A program made the position numbers and the translations under genes. The notes below the pieces were generated by a model. It did not search any database, was not told the DNA's origin, and worked only from the letters and a program-made list of their open reading frames with translations. Below, piece after piece: positions 1-8,923 of a stretch of DNA of 64,000 bases. Origin of the DNA: Paraburkholderia sp. SOS3 (lineage in GTDB: Bacteria > Pseudomonadota > Gammaproteobacteria > Burkholderiales > Burkholderiaceae); the NCBI RefSeq assembly GCF_001922345.1, contig NZ_CP018811.1, forward strand, positions 1,302,001 through 1,366,000, given 5' to 3'. How positions within the stretch are numbered: the stretch's first letter is position 1; each line of letters starts with the position of its first letter.

Positions 1-312
1 GCGCATGACGCGCCGCTCAAGCAGCACCTGTGTGCCTATCTCGGCGTGTCGAGTGCGGCGCTCGCTAACGAAGGGTTCGTCATTTACGCGTTCGCGCGCG
101 ATGTGATGCTCGAGGCGCTCGAGCGCGTTGAACGCCTCGAACGCCTTGGAGGCGGCGACGCGCATGCGTTGCCCGCCTCGGAATGGCAATTCGTTTCCAA
201 CCGTCGCGCGACCGTAGATGCGCTCGCGTCGATCGAAGCCCATCACGCTGTTGCGTCGTCTTTAACGGAAGGGCATGTGCGCTACATGGAGTTCTTCGCG
301 TCGGACCTATGA
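1..312 (+). CDS. C-terminal part of an unknown protein (5' end outside window)
   Basis: The frame is open from the first base to a TGA at 310-312, giving 103 codons with no stop, so the gene probably starts upstream of the window. The translation is rich in Ala, Glu and Leu, with a likely amphipathic helix around the LEALERVERLERL stretch. I recognise no family. Its stop codon overlaps the stop of the convergent sigma-factor gene by three bases, which fits a genuine tail-to-tail pair. It could instead be a chance open frame in GC-rich DNA, so confidence is modest. Confidence 0.4.
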   Translation, partial: AHDAPLKQHLCAYLGVSSAALANEGFVIYAFARDVMLEALERVERLERLGGGDAHALPASEWQFVSNRRATVDALASIEAHHAVASSLTEGHVRYMEFFASDL

Positions 313-903
313 CGCGCTCGTTGCCGACGGCGCGCGCGATGCGTCCATTCGTCTTGTCAGGCTTTTCATGCCGCGGTGGAGGCTGGCCTTGATAGCGGCT
401 TGCGACCAGCCCGTCAGTTGCGCGGCCTCGATGACCGAGAAGCCTTGCAGTTTGATCCACACGATCAACACCTGCTGCTTGCGCGGCAGTCGCTTCAGCA
501 TGGTTTCGATATCGCGCTTTGCGTCGGCGCGTTCGGTGTCCGACGTGCCGTGGACTTCGTAACCCGTATCCAGCATTTGATGCAGCGCGGCCCAACGCGA
601 TTTCGCGCGCCAGTAGTCCGTAAGCTTGTAGCGCGCAATCGCGTACACCCATGCCGTGAGCGGTTCGTTCCATCGATACGTTGCGCGCGCATCGTGAACG
701 GCAAGCATGATCTCCTGGACGATGTCGTCGACGTCGTCGAGAAGCGGGTAGAGGCGCCGGCGCAGGTAAGCGTGCAAATGAAGCGCCAGCGCATCGAGAA
801 ATGCGCGATACGCGGCGCCATCGCCATCGAACGATCGCTTCAGCAGTGACCGGAGCGCATGCTCGACCGCGTTTTGTTGCGAGGCATCAGTGGATGTGAC
901 CAT
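307..903 (-). CDS. ECF-type RNA polymerase sigma factor
   Basis: This 198-residue protein has the two-domain layout of extracytoplasmic-function sigma factors. Sigma region 2 lies at about residues 30-100, with the DDVDDIVQE motif near 57-64 and the core-binding WVYAIARYKLTDYWR segment. Sigma region 4 lies at about 132-184, with LPRKQQ and a helix-turn-helix around FSVIEAAQLTGWS. Such proteins direct RNA polymerase to a small stress or envelope regulon and are normally held by an anti-sigma factor encoded next door. None is visible here: downstream is a convergent unrelated frame and upstream a small unknown gene. The ATG at 903 is the start, and length is normal for the family. Confidence 0.93.
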   Translation of the reverse strand: MVTSTDASQQNAVEHALRSLLKRSFDGDGAAYRAFLDALALHLHAYLRRRLYPLLDDVDDIVQEIMLAVHDARATYRWNEPLTAWVYAIARYKLTDYWRAKSRWAALHQMLDTGYEVHGTSDTERADAKRDIETMLKRLPRKQQVLIVWIKLQGFSVIEAAQLTGWSQAAIKASLHRGMKSLTRRMDASRAPSATSAS

Positions 904-1069
904 GGCGTTGTTTTCCCGGTATGTCGGGTGGAAGACAACGCGTTGGTCGGATCAGCGCGTGAGATATGACAAGGGGCGTTAGTCGTAGTCTTTGTCATGC
1001 CCTGGGCGTGGGTTGTTTGCGTGGCTGTCGTGGGACGAAGCAGCGCCCCTGGCGGTTGGTGTCGGGTTT

Positions 1070-1366
1070 TCAAGCCTCGGTGTCGGCTTCACCGGTGGCG
1101 AGGCCTCGCCGTAGCAACTCGTCGAGCAGGCCCGTCATCCCGCCCGGGTGCGTCGCGGCACGCGCCTTCAGTGTGTCCACGAGTTCGCTGTTGAGCTTGC
1201 ACGCAAACGCCACGAGTCCTTGAGCCTGATCCAGCTTGCGCTGCTCGCGCCGGTCCAGCGGGGTTTCCGTCACGCCTTTGCCGAAGCGCTCGGAGCGCGT
1301 CTGCTTCATCGAGTGGGTCAGTTTCAGCGCCTTGTTCTTTTCGAGGTCGGTCTTTTTCATTGCCAT
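1070..1366 (-). CDS. Small basic conserved-type hypothetical protein
   Basis: This encodes about 98 residues beginning MAMKKTDLEKNKALKL. The frame is open further upstream, but that part is low quality and a start at 1366 (or ATG 1360) fits better. The first half is very basic (SERFGKG, LDRREQRKLDQAQGLV). The second half, KLNSELVDTLKARA followed by LLDELLRRGL, looks like a ribbon-helix-helix-type or oligomerisation helix pair. I know similar small proteins in Burkholderiaceae only as hypothetical. There is no strong Shine-Dalgarno sequence. A DNA-binding role is possible but is inference. Confidence 0.7.
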   Translation of the reverse strand: MAMKKTDLEKNKALKLTHSMKQTRSERFGKGVTETPLDRREQRKLDQAQGLVAFACKLNSELVDTLKARAATHPGGMTGLLDELLRRGLATGEADTEA

Positions 1367-1504
1367 ATGACAGGGTCTCGCGGTTGGAATCGGTGAGGCC
1401 GTATTGTACGAGTTGTCACGGGCGTTCGAGTACCGGGGGTGCGAGCGGCAACGGCCGTTGCCGTCCTTGATATGATCGTCGCCTGACGAACTGGAAATGC
1501 CTTC

Positions 1505-1969
1505 ATGCAAGTGCTAATCGATGCGGACGCTTGCCCCGCTGTCATCAAAGACATGCTGTTTCGGGCTGCGCGACGTACTGAAGTCACGGTGACGCTGGTG
1601 GCGAATCAGTATCTGCGCACGCCGCCATCTCCATATATCCGGGCCATTCAGGTGCCGGCGGGTATCGACGCGGCCGACGCGCGTATTGTCGAGCTCGTCA
1701 CGTCGGGCGATCTGGTGATTACCGCGGACATACCGCTTGCCGCCGCGGTACTCGACAAGGGCGCCCATGCGCTCGATCCGCGCGGAGTCTGGTTTACCAT
1801 CGAAAACATCCGGGAACGCCTGACGATGCGCGACGTGATGGATCAACTGCGCAGCGCAGGGATCGATACGGGCGGCCCCGCGCCCTTCAGCGCGCGCGAC
1901 AGCAAATCCTTCGCAGCTCAGCTCGATCGATTCCTTGCGATGCATGGCGCGTCGCCGCGCGGGACATGA
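1505..1969 (+). CDS. yaiI: YaiI/YqxD family protein (UPF0178, PIN-like fold)
   Basis: The 154-residue product has the hallmarks of the UPF0178 family: the N-terminal MQVLIDADACP motif with clustered acidic residues, a central VTSGDLVITADIPLA segment and the C-terminal FSARDSKSFAAQLDRFL block. The conserved aspartates resemble the metal site of PIN-like nucleases, but I know of no established substrate. Length is standard. The gene stands alone, 140 bp from a divergent small gene and facing the convergent Pro-rich gene at 2009. Confidence 0.92.
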   Translation: MQVLIDADACPAVIKDMLFRAARRTEVTVTLVANQYLRTPPSPYIRAIQVPAGIDAADARIVELVTSGDLVITADIPLAAAVLDKGAHALDPRGVWFTIENIRERLTMRDVMDQLRSAGIDTGGPAPFSARDSKSFAAQLDRFLAMHGASPRGT

Positions 1970-2008
1970 TCGTGGCTGCGAGCCAGCGCCGCACATCGAT
2001 GCTGCAAA

Positions 2009-2938
2009 TCAGGGCTGCACGGGCGGCGTCGCGACGTTCGCGCGCACGCGATACAGCAATGAAGGATCCTCGTTGACGATTTGCCAGTTGACCCATTGAC
2101 CCGCCGGCACGATCAGTCCCGGATGGTTCGCATGCACCTGGCTCGGTTGCGGCGGTAGTTTGCAGCCGCTGGGGCTTTGACGCGCCGTATTGCTTTCGAC
2201 GGTGTCCTGCGCATCGATTGCGAGAACCGACTCGCTCGGGTTCGCCCGCAACGGCGAGACCGTGATGGTGCGCTGCAGATCGATACTTCCCGCAGCCTGA
2301 TCCTTGCAGCCTACCTTGTGCGTGACCACCTTGTGATGTCTTTCGGTCTGCGCCTGACCGAGCGCGGTCGTGCCGTCGAATGAATCGATCTGCTGACCGT
2401 CGCGAATGACCTGCAGCGTCCAGTTGACGACGGGCTGCACGCCCGGCTGCGCGGACGGTTGAGCTGCAGGGACCGCCGGCAGCGGTGCCGGGGGCTGCTG
2501 CGCTGGCGGTGCGGGTTGAGCGTAGGGCGGCTGCGGCGGCGCCGGTTGCGCATAAGGCTCGGATGTCGGCGCGGGCTGCTCCGCGGGCTGCGGCGTCGGC
2601 GCTGGGAGCAACGGGGGCTCTGGCTGTAGGGCGGGCGCTGGCGCGCTCTTGTGAGTTGCTTCATGAGCACGCTTACGCGCGGGCTTATGAACCGGCTTCT
2701 CGGCGGGCTTCGCAGCGGGTTTCGCGGCGCCTTTTTCAGACGGCTTCCCAGCAGGCTCTTGCGCAGCGGGCTGCACAGCAGACGCCGGCGGATGCAGAGG
2801 AACGGCGTGCACCACCGGTGGCGGCGCCGGAACCTCCGGCTGCACCACACCCTGCACCTGCGTCTGCGCATGCGCGGATATGAACGCGGCGGTCGAGACG
2901 GAAAGAGCAACGGCGAGGCAGTTCTTCCACGACATCAT
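2009..2938 (-). CDS. Exported Pro/Ala-rich protein of unknown function
   Basis: The best start is the ATG at 2936-2938, preceded by GGAG at a good distance. The 309-residue product opens with a signal peptide (MMSWKNCLAVALSV, cleavage near SAHAQ). A long low-complexity stretch of Pro, Ala, Lys and Gln follows (about residues 30-180), first Lys-rich and then Pro-Gln-rich, like a periplasm-spanning linker. The C-terminal 130 residues look folded and contain two cysteines (KVGCKDQ and PSGCKLPP) that could form a disulfide. No family is recognised. It lies directly downstream of the FAH gene on the same strand (81 bp gap). A periplasmic or cell-wall-associated role is inference. Confidence 0.75.
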   Translation of the reverse strand: MMSWKNCLAVALSVSTAAFISAHAQTQVQGVVQPEVPAPPPVVHAVPLHPPASAVQPAAQEPAGKPSEKGAAKPAAKPAEKPVHKPARKRAHEATHKSAPAPALQPEPPLLPAPTPQPAEQPAPTSEPYAQPAPPQPPYAQPAPPAQQPPAPLPAVPAAQPSAQPGVQPVVNWTLQVIRDGQQIDSFDGTTALGQAQTERHHKVVTHKVGCKDQAAGSIDLQRTITVSPLRANPSESVLAIDAQDTVESNTARQSPSGCKLPPQPSQVHANHPGLIVPAGQWVNWQIVNEDPSLLYRVRANVATPPVQP

Positions 2939-3019
2939 GTAGGCAGGCTCCGGGCACGCGTTCCGTTGCAACGTCGTTGCACAACGCGTGCCTGGTCGCC
3001 ATGAAAACCGCGAGCGCAT

Positions 3020-3844
3020 TCATCGCAGGATCTCGTGCCGCTGGCTACCGAGATGCTCGATGCCGCACTCGAGCACATCGCCTTCCTGCATGAAGCGGTT
3101 CTTGCCGAAACCGACGCCCGGCGGAGTTCCCGTCGCGAGCACGTCGCCGGGAAGCAGTGTCATATGAGCTGAGAAATAGGCGAGCATCTCGTCGACCGAA
3201 AACAGCATGTCGCTCGTATTGCCCTGTTGCTCGAGCCGACCGTTCAGCTTCGTCCACAGGTCGAGCTTCATGCCGTCGACGCCGGTGACGAGGTACGGGC
3301 CAATCGGCGAGTAGCCCGGCCGGGACTTGGCGCGCACGAGGTGCTGTTGGCCTTCCGCGTCCACCTGAGTGGTGCGGTCCGACACGTCGTTGATGCAGAC
3401 AAAACCGAAGATATAACCGGCCGCATCGGCTGCCGCGATGTCGCGGGCCTCGCGGCTCACCACGATCGCCAGTTCGACTTCCCAATCAAGCTTCGCATCC
3501 GCGTTCGGGCCGCGGGAGATCGGATCGTTCGGCCCCGCAAGCGACGTCACCGCCTTCAGAAAGACTTCGGGCTCCGTGGGCGGCTTCATCTTGAACTCCT
3601 CGATATGCTTGCGGTAGTTGAAGCCGGTTGCGGCGATCTGCCGGATGCCTTCGATCGGCGCGAGGTAGGTGAATTCGCCTTGCAGCGGCGTGAGTGCGCT
3701 CGTATCGACGCGGTTCAGCACGCCGCTGGCGATCGCAGCGGGCGTGATGTCCGCCACGACCGGACGCAGGTCCAGATGTTCGTCGCCAACGATGATGACG
3801 GGAACAGCACGGTCTTTCACGAGAACCCGGGCAAACTTTTGCAT
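3020..3844 (-). CDS. Fumarylacetoacetate hydrolase (FAH) family protein
   Basis: This 274-residue protein matches the FAH superfamily, which hydrolyses or decarboxylates 1,3-dicarbonyl or oxo-acid intermediates of aromatic and sugar-acid breakdown using Mg2+ or Mn2+. Visible motifs include GFNYRKHIEEF, the metal-ligand segment DWEVELAIVV, the FGFVCINDVSDR block and the C-terminal LLPGDVLATGTPPGVGFGK signature. The exact substrate cannot be read from the sequence. The gene is divergent from a LysR regulator at 4028, the classical arrangement for an inducible catabolic gene. The start at 3844 has GGAG a few bases upstream. Confidence 0.93.
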   Translation of the reverse strand: MQKFARVLVKDRAVPVIIVGDEHLDLRPVVADITPAAIASGVLNRVDTSALTPLQGEFTYLAPIEGIRQIAATGFNYRKHIEEFKMKPPTEPEVFLKAVTSLAGPNDPISRGPNADAKLDWEVELAIVVSREARDIAAADAAGYIFGFVCINDVSDRTTQVDAEGQQHLVRAKSRPGYSPIGPYLVTGVDGMKLDLWTKLNGRLEQQGNTSDMLFSVDEMLAYFSAHMTLLPGDVLATGTPPGVGFGKNRFMQEGDVLECGIEHLGSQRHEILR

Positions 3845-4008
3845 TTCAACTCTCCTTGAATGTGCGGCTGCACACGGCTCCTGTCACGGGTGTCAGCCAA
3901 TCGATGGATACTTTCCGCCATCCCGGAATCGACGCCATGCAGTGCGCGTCTGACTGCAGAATAGAGAAGGAAGGTATAAGCTTCAAAGACTCATTTCTTA
4001 CGCTTCCC

Positions 4009-4023
4009 ATAAGCAGGGCTTAT
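4009..4023. promoter_or_regulatory. Candidate LysR operator (6-3-6 dyad)
   Basis: A perfect inverted repeat, ATAAGC-AGG-GCTTAT, ends five bases before the LysR start codon and so overlaps its ribosome-binding region. A second ATAAGC half-site occurs at 3976-3981. The dyad lies in the 183-bp divergent gap between the FAH gene and its LysR neighbour, as expected for a LysR-type site that autorepresses the regulator and activates the divergent gene. The binding assignment is inference. Confidence 0.5.
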
Positions 4024-4027
4024 AGAG

Positions 4028-4918
4028 ATGCTGCTTCGCCATATCCGGTATTTCAAGGCGGTCGTGGACCACGGCGGCTTCACCCGCGCGGCGCAGATGC
4101 TGCATGTCTCGCAGCCTGCCTTGTCGCAGCAGATCAAGGAACTCGAAGAGAGCCTCGGCGCGCAACTGCTCGACCGAACGGGCCGCCAGGTCCGCCCAAC
4201 GGATGCGGGCGCCGTGTATTTGCGTTATGCCGGTCATGTGCTCGAGCAGCTGGACGAAGCGGCCCGCGCGGTCCGCGACGTCGAGGATCTTTCGACCGGG
4301 TCGCTGCGCCTGGGGGTCACGCCGAGTGTGGCGGCCTATCTCGTTGGCCCGCTATTGCAGCGCTTCAGATCGGCTTACCCCGGGATCACGCTGTCGATTC
4401 GCGTCGCGGCGCAGGAGGAGGAAATCGAGCCGGCACTGCGCAACGGCGAACTCGATCTGGGCATCGGTTTTGGCGACTTGCCCGCAGAGGACATCGAGGC
4501 GACGCTGCTGCATAAGGAGCGTTTGACGTTGCTCGTGGGGAGGGGACATCCGCTCACGAGCAAGGCCGCCGTTACGGCCGCCGAGGTGGCGGCGCTTCCG
4601 CTCGCTTTGCTCGATACATCCTTTTCGACCCGCAGGATCGTGGACGGCTATTTCAGAAGTCGACGCTTGCGTCCGACCGTTGCCGTGGAAGCGAACTCTT
4701 TGCTTGCGCTCATGCAGGTCATCCGGCACACGGGCCTCGCCACCATCCTTCCCGAAAATATTGCGGATGCCGAACTAGCTACGGTGAGGTTTCGTCCGGA
4801 GCTCGAACTTCGGCGCGCGGCGCTGCTGCAACGACGCGGCGCGTATCGGTCGGCGGCGGCGCGCGCATTTGTCGCGATCGTTCATGAGGTGACGCAGGCG
4901 TTTGCGGACGGACGATAG
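4028..4918 (+). CDS. LysR family transcriptional regulator
   Basis: The 296-residue protein starts MLLRHIRYFKAVVDHGG, the canonical beginning of a LysR winged helix-turn-helix (residues 1-60, with AQMLHVSQPALSQQIKELEE as the recognition region). A linker helix follows, then the periplasmic-binding-protein-like co-inducer domain (about 90-290, LRLGVTPSVAAYLVGP). It resembles the CynR/CbbR side of the family. Divergent orientation from the FAH gene suggests that it controls that gene. Confidence 0.93.
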   Translation: MLLRHIRYFKAVVDHGGFTRAAQMLHVSQPALSQQIKELEESLGAQLLDRTGRQVRPTDAGAVYLRYAGHVLEQLDEAARAVRDVEDLSTGSLRLGVTPSVAAYLVGPLLQRFRSAYPGITLSIRVAAQEEEIEPALRNGELDLGIGFGDLPAEDIEATLLHKERLTLLVGRGHPLTSKAAVTAAEVAALPLALLDTSFSTRRIVDGYFRSRRLRPTVAVEANSLLALMQVIRHTGLATILPENIADAELATVRFRPELELRRAALLQRRGAYRSAAARAFVAIVHEVTQAFADGR

Positions 4919-5068
4919 TGCGGTTCTCGTCCATTCGAAACAGGCGAGCAAGCGAATCTTCATAGCGTGCAATCGTCGGATTTAAGCGGTTCGTGCGAAA
5001 GCGTAACAGTCGCTCGGAAGTGCTATCTACAATTACAATAGCCTTTCAATCAATCGCCTGACGAGCAC

Positions 5069-5305
5069 ATGGTCCTCTATCACTGCGGCGCTGCAATCTG
5101 GCCCTCCAGCACCCGACATGGCAACACCTTCGTTGCGCACGCGTGCGTTCTGAAGGATGACGGTGAGCCCGTGTCACTGGCTGATCTCGGGCAGTTCGCA
5201 AGCCGAAGCTGCGCCTATGCGTTCGCCTTGCGCTGCGCAACGGCGTTCGTCGACGGCAAGCCGCTACCTCGCAAGCCCTTTTGCGCCAATCCCGACGCGC
5301 AATAA
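5069..5305 (+). CDS. Small hypothetical protein
   Basis: A 78-residue frame begins MVLYHCGAAIWPSS. Its composition is protein-like (varied residues, conserved-looking GEPVSLADLGQFASRSCAYAFALR block) and unlike the low-quality shadows around it. Two TACAAT-like -10 elements lie at 5028-5039, suggesting its own promoter. The ribosome binding site is weak. No family is recognised. The next gene, at 5394, is on the same strand and also small. Confidence 0.55.
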   Translation: MVLYHCGAAIWPSSTRHGNTFVAHACVLKDDGEPVSLADLGQFASRSCAYAFALRCATAFVDGKPLPRKPFCANPDAQ

Positions 5306-5393
5306 GCGGATGCACGGCAAGCAGCTTCGCTTGCCCGGATGGCAATCCACTGTCAAACAAGGTCGACCTTTAACCGTTCAACAGAGGAACGTT

Positions 5394-5648
5394 ATGCACA
5401 CGCCTCAGATAAGCCGCTTCAAGTACACGCGCGGGCACGGCGAACGTCGTACTTACGACGTCACGCTCAACGTCACGCGCAAGAATTCCGGCGTCTATGC
5501 TTACGCGGCCTGGGTGCAGTTTCAGGCGGAATACAAGGGCTCGGGACTGATGCTTCCGCTCGTCGCAAGGACTCGCGAGCATGCATTGGATGAGGCGCGT
5601 ACCCGCATCCAGAGCGAGATCGACAGCCTTATCGGCGTAGTCGAGTAG
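5394..5648 (+). CDS. Small hypothetical protein
   Basis: The open frame extends upstream, but the convincing start is the ATG at 5394, preceded by AGAGGAAC. The resulting 84-residue protein is basic at the N-terminus (ISRFKYTRGHGERRTYDV) and seems to form beta strands (YDVTLNV, YAYAAWVQFQAEY) followed by a C-terminal helix (ALDEARTRIQSEIDSLIG). No function is recognised. It sits 88 bp after another small gene on the same strand. Confidence 0.65.
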   Translation: MHTPQISRFKYTRGHGERRTYDVTLNVTRKNSGVYAYAAWVQFQAEYKGSGLMLPLVARTREHALDEARTRIQSEIDSLIGVVE

Positions 5649-5704
5649 CCGTGCGCGTAGAAGCACCAACCCGAACGGCAGGTAATACGACATAAAGAAC
5701 GCCG

Positions 5705-5728
5705 GCGCCCGGGGGAAAACCCTGGCGC
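5705..5728. terminator. GC-rich hairpin, possible terminator
   Basis: GCGCC at 5705-5709 pairs with GGCGC at 5724-5728, and a shorter inner stem follows one mismatch; the loop is A-rich. It lies 57 bp after the small gene ending at 5648 and before the IclR gene. There is no T-run, so it is at best a weak factor-independent terminator. Confidence 0.3.
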
Positions 5729-5816
5729 ATCATTCCCATAGGATGAGAATCGCTTTTTTGTCCGGCGGGAATCTCGTGGCATGCTCTGCGCATCGCCTCA
5801 GTTTTAAGCCCTTACC

Positions 5817-6602
5817 GTGAATCAAGACCCGAGCGTCACGGGCGCCGAACGCCTGCTTCTCGTGCTCACCGCGTTGGCGAGCCACGGCAAAGCCATGTCC
5901 GTCAAAGACATGCTTGCCGTCACGGGCCTCGCGCAAAGCACGCTCTACAGGCAAGTTGCGCTGCTCAAGCGCTGGGGCTTCGTCGCGGAAGACGCCGGCT
6001 ATTACGCGCCGGGACCCGTCAGCCTGCAGCTTGCCGTTGGCTTCGACATCAACTCTTTGCTTGTCGAATCGAGCCGCGACGGCATGACGCAACTCTCGCG
6101 CACCACGCAGGAAAGTATCGGCCTCGTCGTCGCAGTCAACGATCAGGTGATCTGCCTCGAGATGATCGAAAGCACGCACTCGCTGCGCTGCTCGTTTGAA
6201 AAAGGCCGCGCGGTGCCGCTAAGAGCGGGCGCCTCCGCGAAGTCGCTGCTTGCCTTCATGCCCGACAAGACGCGCGCCGAAACGCTCGACCGCCAGTTCG
6301 CCAACGACCCGAAAGGTCGTCAGGCAATCGAAGCGGAACTGAACGAGATCCGCATGCGCGGCTATGCAGTCAGCGACAGCGAAGTCGATCCGGGCGTATG
6401 GGGCGTCAGCGTGCCGGTTTTCCGCCGCGCGCCGCGCGGTGCGGGTGCAAGCGTGGGCGCAACGGCAAGCGCCTCGATCACGCTGATGGCGCCATCTTCG
6501 CGCGCCGCGGGCCGCGAGCAGCAACTCGCCGACTGGACCGTGCGCACTGCACAAAGCATTTCGGCTCGTCTGCAAGCCGAATCATTCCAACGCAACGCCT
6601 GA
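5817..6602 (+). CDS. IclR family transcriptional regulator
   Basis: The gene starts with GTG at 5817 and encodes 261 residues. The N-terminal winged helix-turn-helix (about residues 8-70) includes GAERLLLVLTALASHG and VTGLAQSTLYRQVALLKRWGF. The C-terminal IclR effector domain (80-250) contains RTTQESIGLVV, the VPLRAGASAKSLLAFM segment typical of the family and the SDSEVDPGVWGVSVPVF block. It lies 40 bp upstream of the ABC transporter and Hut genes on the same strand, so it probably regulates them in response to histidine or a degradation intermediate. That link is inferred from position; classical hut operons use HutC, a GntR-type regulator. Confidence 0.92.
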   Translation: MNQDPSVTGAERLLLVLTALASHGKAMSVKDMLAVTGLAQSTLYRQVALLKRWGFVAEDAGYYAPGPVSLQLAVGFDINSLLVESSRDGMTQLSRTTQESIGLVVAVNDQVICLEMIESTHSLRCSFEKGRAVPLRAGASAKSLLAFMPDKTRAETLDRQFANDPKGRQAIEAELNEIRMRGYAVSDSEVDPGVWGVSVPVFRRAPRGAGASVGATASASITLMAPSSRAAGREQQLADWTVRTAQSISARLQAESFQRNA

Positions 6603-6642
6603 TCACCCATCAACAAACCACTTTGGGGAAGAGGAACCACCG

Positions 6643-7401
6643 ATGATCAAACTGCACAAAGCCCTTTTTGCCGCCTGCCTGACGGTCGCGATGGCTTGCG
6701 CCATTGCGCCGGGCACCGCCGCCGCGCAAGACTCGAACGTGTTGAACGTCGCCACCGACGCGACGTTCCCGCCGATGGAATTCGTCGACAAAGGCCAGCG
6801 CACGGGCTTCGACATCGACCTCATGAATGCGCTCGCCAAAGCGATGGGCAAGCAGATTCAATGGACCGACATCGATTTCAAAGGCCTGATTCCAGGCCTC
6901 ATTGCCCATCGCTTCGATGCGGCGATCTCGGGCATCTACATCACGCCGGAACGCAGCCAGGTGGTGGACTTCACGCAGACATATTTCGCCGGCGGCTTGT
7001 CGGTGCTCGTGAAGGCCGATTCGCCGATCAAAACGCCCGCCGATCTGAACGGCAAGAAGGTAACGGTGCAGGTCGGCACGAAGTCGGTCAACTTCCTGCG
7101 CGACAACTATCCGCAAGTGCAGCGCGTCGAAGTCGAGAAGAATCAGGAAATGTTCGATCTGGTCGGTATCGGCCGCGCCGATGCAGCCGTAACCGGCAAG
7201 CCGGCCGCCTATCAGTTCGCGCGCACGCGTCCGGGCTTTCGCGTGCTCGACAAGGAACTGACGAAGGAAGAGTACGGCATCGCGGTGCGCAAGGATGAGC
7301 CGCAACTGCGCGATCAGATGAACGCCGCGCTCGCGAAGATCAAGGCGGATGGCACTTATGCCGCGATCGTGCAGAAGTGGTTCGGCACCACCGCGAAGTA
7401 A
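6643..7401 (+). CDS. Polar amino-acid ABC transporter, periplasmic binding protein
   Basis: The 252-residue product has a signal peptide (MIKLHKALFAACLTV, cleavage near GTAAAQ at about residue 28) and then a type-II periplasmic binding fold of the HisJ/GlnH kind. Visible blocks are LNVATDATFPPMEFVD, GFDIDLMNALAKAMG, WTDIDFKGLIPGL and DAAISGIYITPERSQVVDFTQTY. It should capture a polar amino acid and deliver it to the permease encoded 17 bp downstream. Because HutF and HutG follow in the same operon, histidine or a related imidazole compound is the likely ligand; that is inference. GGGGAAGAGGAA lies shortly before the ATG. Confidence 0.94.
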   Translation: MIKLHKALFAACLTVAMACAIAPGTAAAQDSNVLNVATDATFPPMEFVDKGQRTGFDIDLMNALAKAMGKQIQWTDIDFKGLIPGLIAHRFDAAISGIYITPERSQVVDFTQTYFAGGLSVLVKADSPIKTPADLNGKKVTVQVGTKSVNFLRDNYPQVQRVEVEKNQEMFDLVGIGRADAAVTGKPAAYQFARTRPGFRVLDKELTKEEYGIAVRKDEPQLRDQMNAALAKIKADGTYAAIVQKWFGTTAK

Positions 7402-7418
7402 CCGCCCGGATCCGACCT

Positions 7419-8087
7419 ATGCAACTCGACTTCACGCCGGCCATCGCCGGCTGGGCCGACATCGCACACGGCGCGCTCGTCACCGTCGAAGTGACGGCCG
7501 CCGCGCTGGTGCTGAGCTGCGCGCTCGGCCTGTTCATCGGTATCGGCCGGCTCAATCCGCGGCATAGACTGATCTATGGTTTTTGCACCGCGTATCTCGT
7601 GTTTTTTCGCGGCACACCGTTGCTCGTGCAACTATTTCTGCTGTTCTTCGGCTTGCCGCAATTCAACATTCTGCTGCCGGCTTTCGTATGTGGCATGTTC
7701 GGGCTCGGACTCTATTCGGCTGCGTACGTTTCTGAAATCGTGCGCGGCGCGATCCAGTCGGTCGACCGCGGGCAAATGGAGGCGGCGCGTTCGATCGGTA
7801 TGTCCGCGGCCCAGGCAATGCGCGCAATCATTCTGCCGCAAGCGGTCGTGCGTATGATTCCGCCGCTCGGCAACGAATTCATCGCGCTCGTCAAGAACTC
7901 CGCGCTCGTCTCGCTGCTGACCATCGACGATCTGATGCACGAAGGCCAGAAGATCATCAGCGTGTCGTATCGCTCGCTCGAGGTGTATCTGGTCATCGCG
8001 CTCGTCTATCTCGTGCTGACGCAAGCGACCAACTACATGCTTCACCGCGTCGAGCGCCGTCTGCGCGCAGGAGGAATGGTCCAGTGA
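7419..8087 (+). CDS. Polar amino-acid ABC transporter, permease
   Basis: Starting at the ATG at 7419, this encodes 222 residues of the HisMQ/GlnP permease family with about five membrane segments. The cytoplasmic coupling loop is clear in [23 protein letters not shown] (EAA motif). The N-terminal half contains [21 protein letters not shown] and [21 protein letters not shown] single permease implies a homodimer. The gene sits between the binding protein and the ATPase, overlapping the ATPase start by four bases. Confidence 0.94.
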   Translation: MQLDFTPAIAGWADIAHGALVTVEVTAAALVLSCALGLFIGIGRLNPRHRLIYGFCTAYLVFFRGTPLLVQLFLLFFGLPQFNILLPAFVCGMFGLGLYSAAYVSEIVRGAIQSVDRGQMEAARSIGMSAAQAMRAIILPQAVVRMIPPLGNEFIALVKNSALVSLLTIDDLMHEGQKIISVSYRSLEVYLVIALVYLVLTQATNYMLHRVERRLRAGGMVQ

Positions 8088-8851
8088 GCGGCTTGAGCGA
8101 ACCTATCGTCCGCATTCGCGGACTTGTGAAATCGTTCGGTACGCATCGCGTGCTGAACGGCATCGACTTCGATATTCAGCCACAGCAGGTGGTGGTGGTG
8201 ATTGGCCCGAGCGGTTCCGGTAAAAGCACGTTTCTGCGTTGCTGCAACGGACTCGAACAGCCGGAGAGCGGCACCGTCGACATATGCGGGCATCGTCTCG
8301 TCGACCATGGCGCCATGCTGAAGGATCGTGCGCTCAATGCGTTGCGCACTGAAGTCGGCATGGTGTTTCAAGCGTTCAATCTGTTTGCGCATCTATCGGT
8401 GCTGCATAACATCACCGTCGGGCCGCGCATGTTGCGCGGCGTGTCGAAAGCGGATGCCGAGGCGGCCGCGCTTGCGTTGCTCGAAAAGGTTGGACTTGCA
8501 CATAAGGCGCATGCGATGCCCGCCAGTCTTTCGGGCGGACAGAAGCAGCGCGTTGCGATTGCACGCGCGCTCGCGATGCAGCCGCGCGTGATGCTGTTCG
8601 ACGAACCCACGTCCGCGCTCGATCCCGAACTCGTCGGCGAAGTGCTGCAGGTCATGAAGCTGCTCGCGTCGGAAGGCATGACGATGCTGGTCGTCACGCA
8701 TGAAATGGGCTTCGCAAAGGAAGTGGCGGACGTGGTCGTGGTGATGGATGGAGGCGAAATCGTCGAGGCCGGACCGCCGGCGACGATCTTTTCCGCACCG
8801 TCGCAGCCGCGTACGCGGACGTTCCTGCAGGCCGTGCTGTCGCGCGCGTGA
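8084..8851 (+). CDS. Polar amino-acid ABC transporter, ATP-binding protein
   Basis: This 255-residue ATPase of the GlnQ/HisP family has Walker [10 protein letters not shown] at residues 41-49, a Q-loop in [11 protein letters not shown], the signature [15 protein letters not shown], Walker [15 protein letters not shown] and the H-loop VVTHEMGF. It powers uptake through the preceding permease. The GTG start overlaps the permease stop (GTGA), so the two are translationally coupled. Confidence 0.95.
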   Translation: MSGLSEPIVRIRGLVKSFGTHRVLNGIDFDIQPQQVVVVIGPSGSGKSTFLRCCNGLEQPESGTVDICGHRLVDHGAMLKDRALNALRTEVGMVFQAFNLFAHLSVLHNITVGPRMLRGVSKADAEAAALALLEKVGLAHKAHAMPASLSGGQKQRVAIARALAMQPRVMLFDEPTSALDPELVGEVLQVMKLLASEGMTMLVVTHEMGFAKEVADVVVVMDGGEIVEAGPPATIFSAPSQPRTRTFLQAVLSRA

Positions 8852-8923
8852 TGCGCGTGCGCGCAAAGCGCCAGTAGGCAACGCTAAATGTTCGGCTCAA
8901 GCAGGCACCGGGAACAGGAAACC

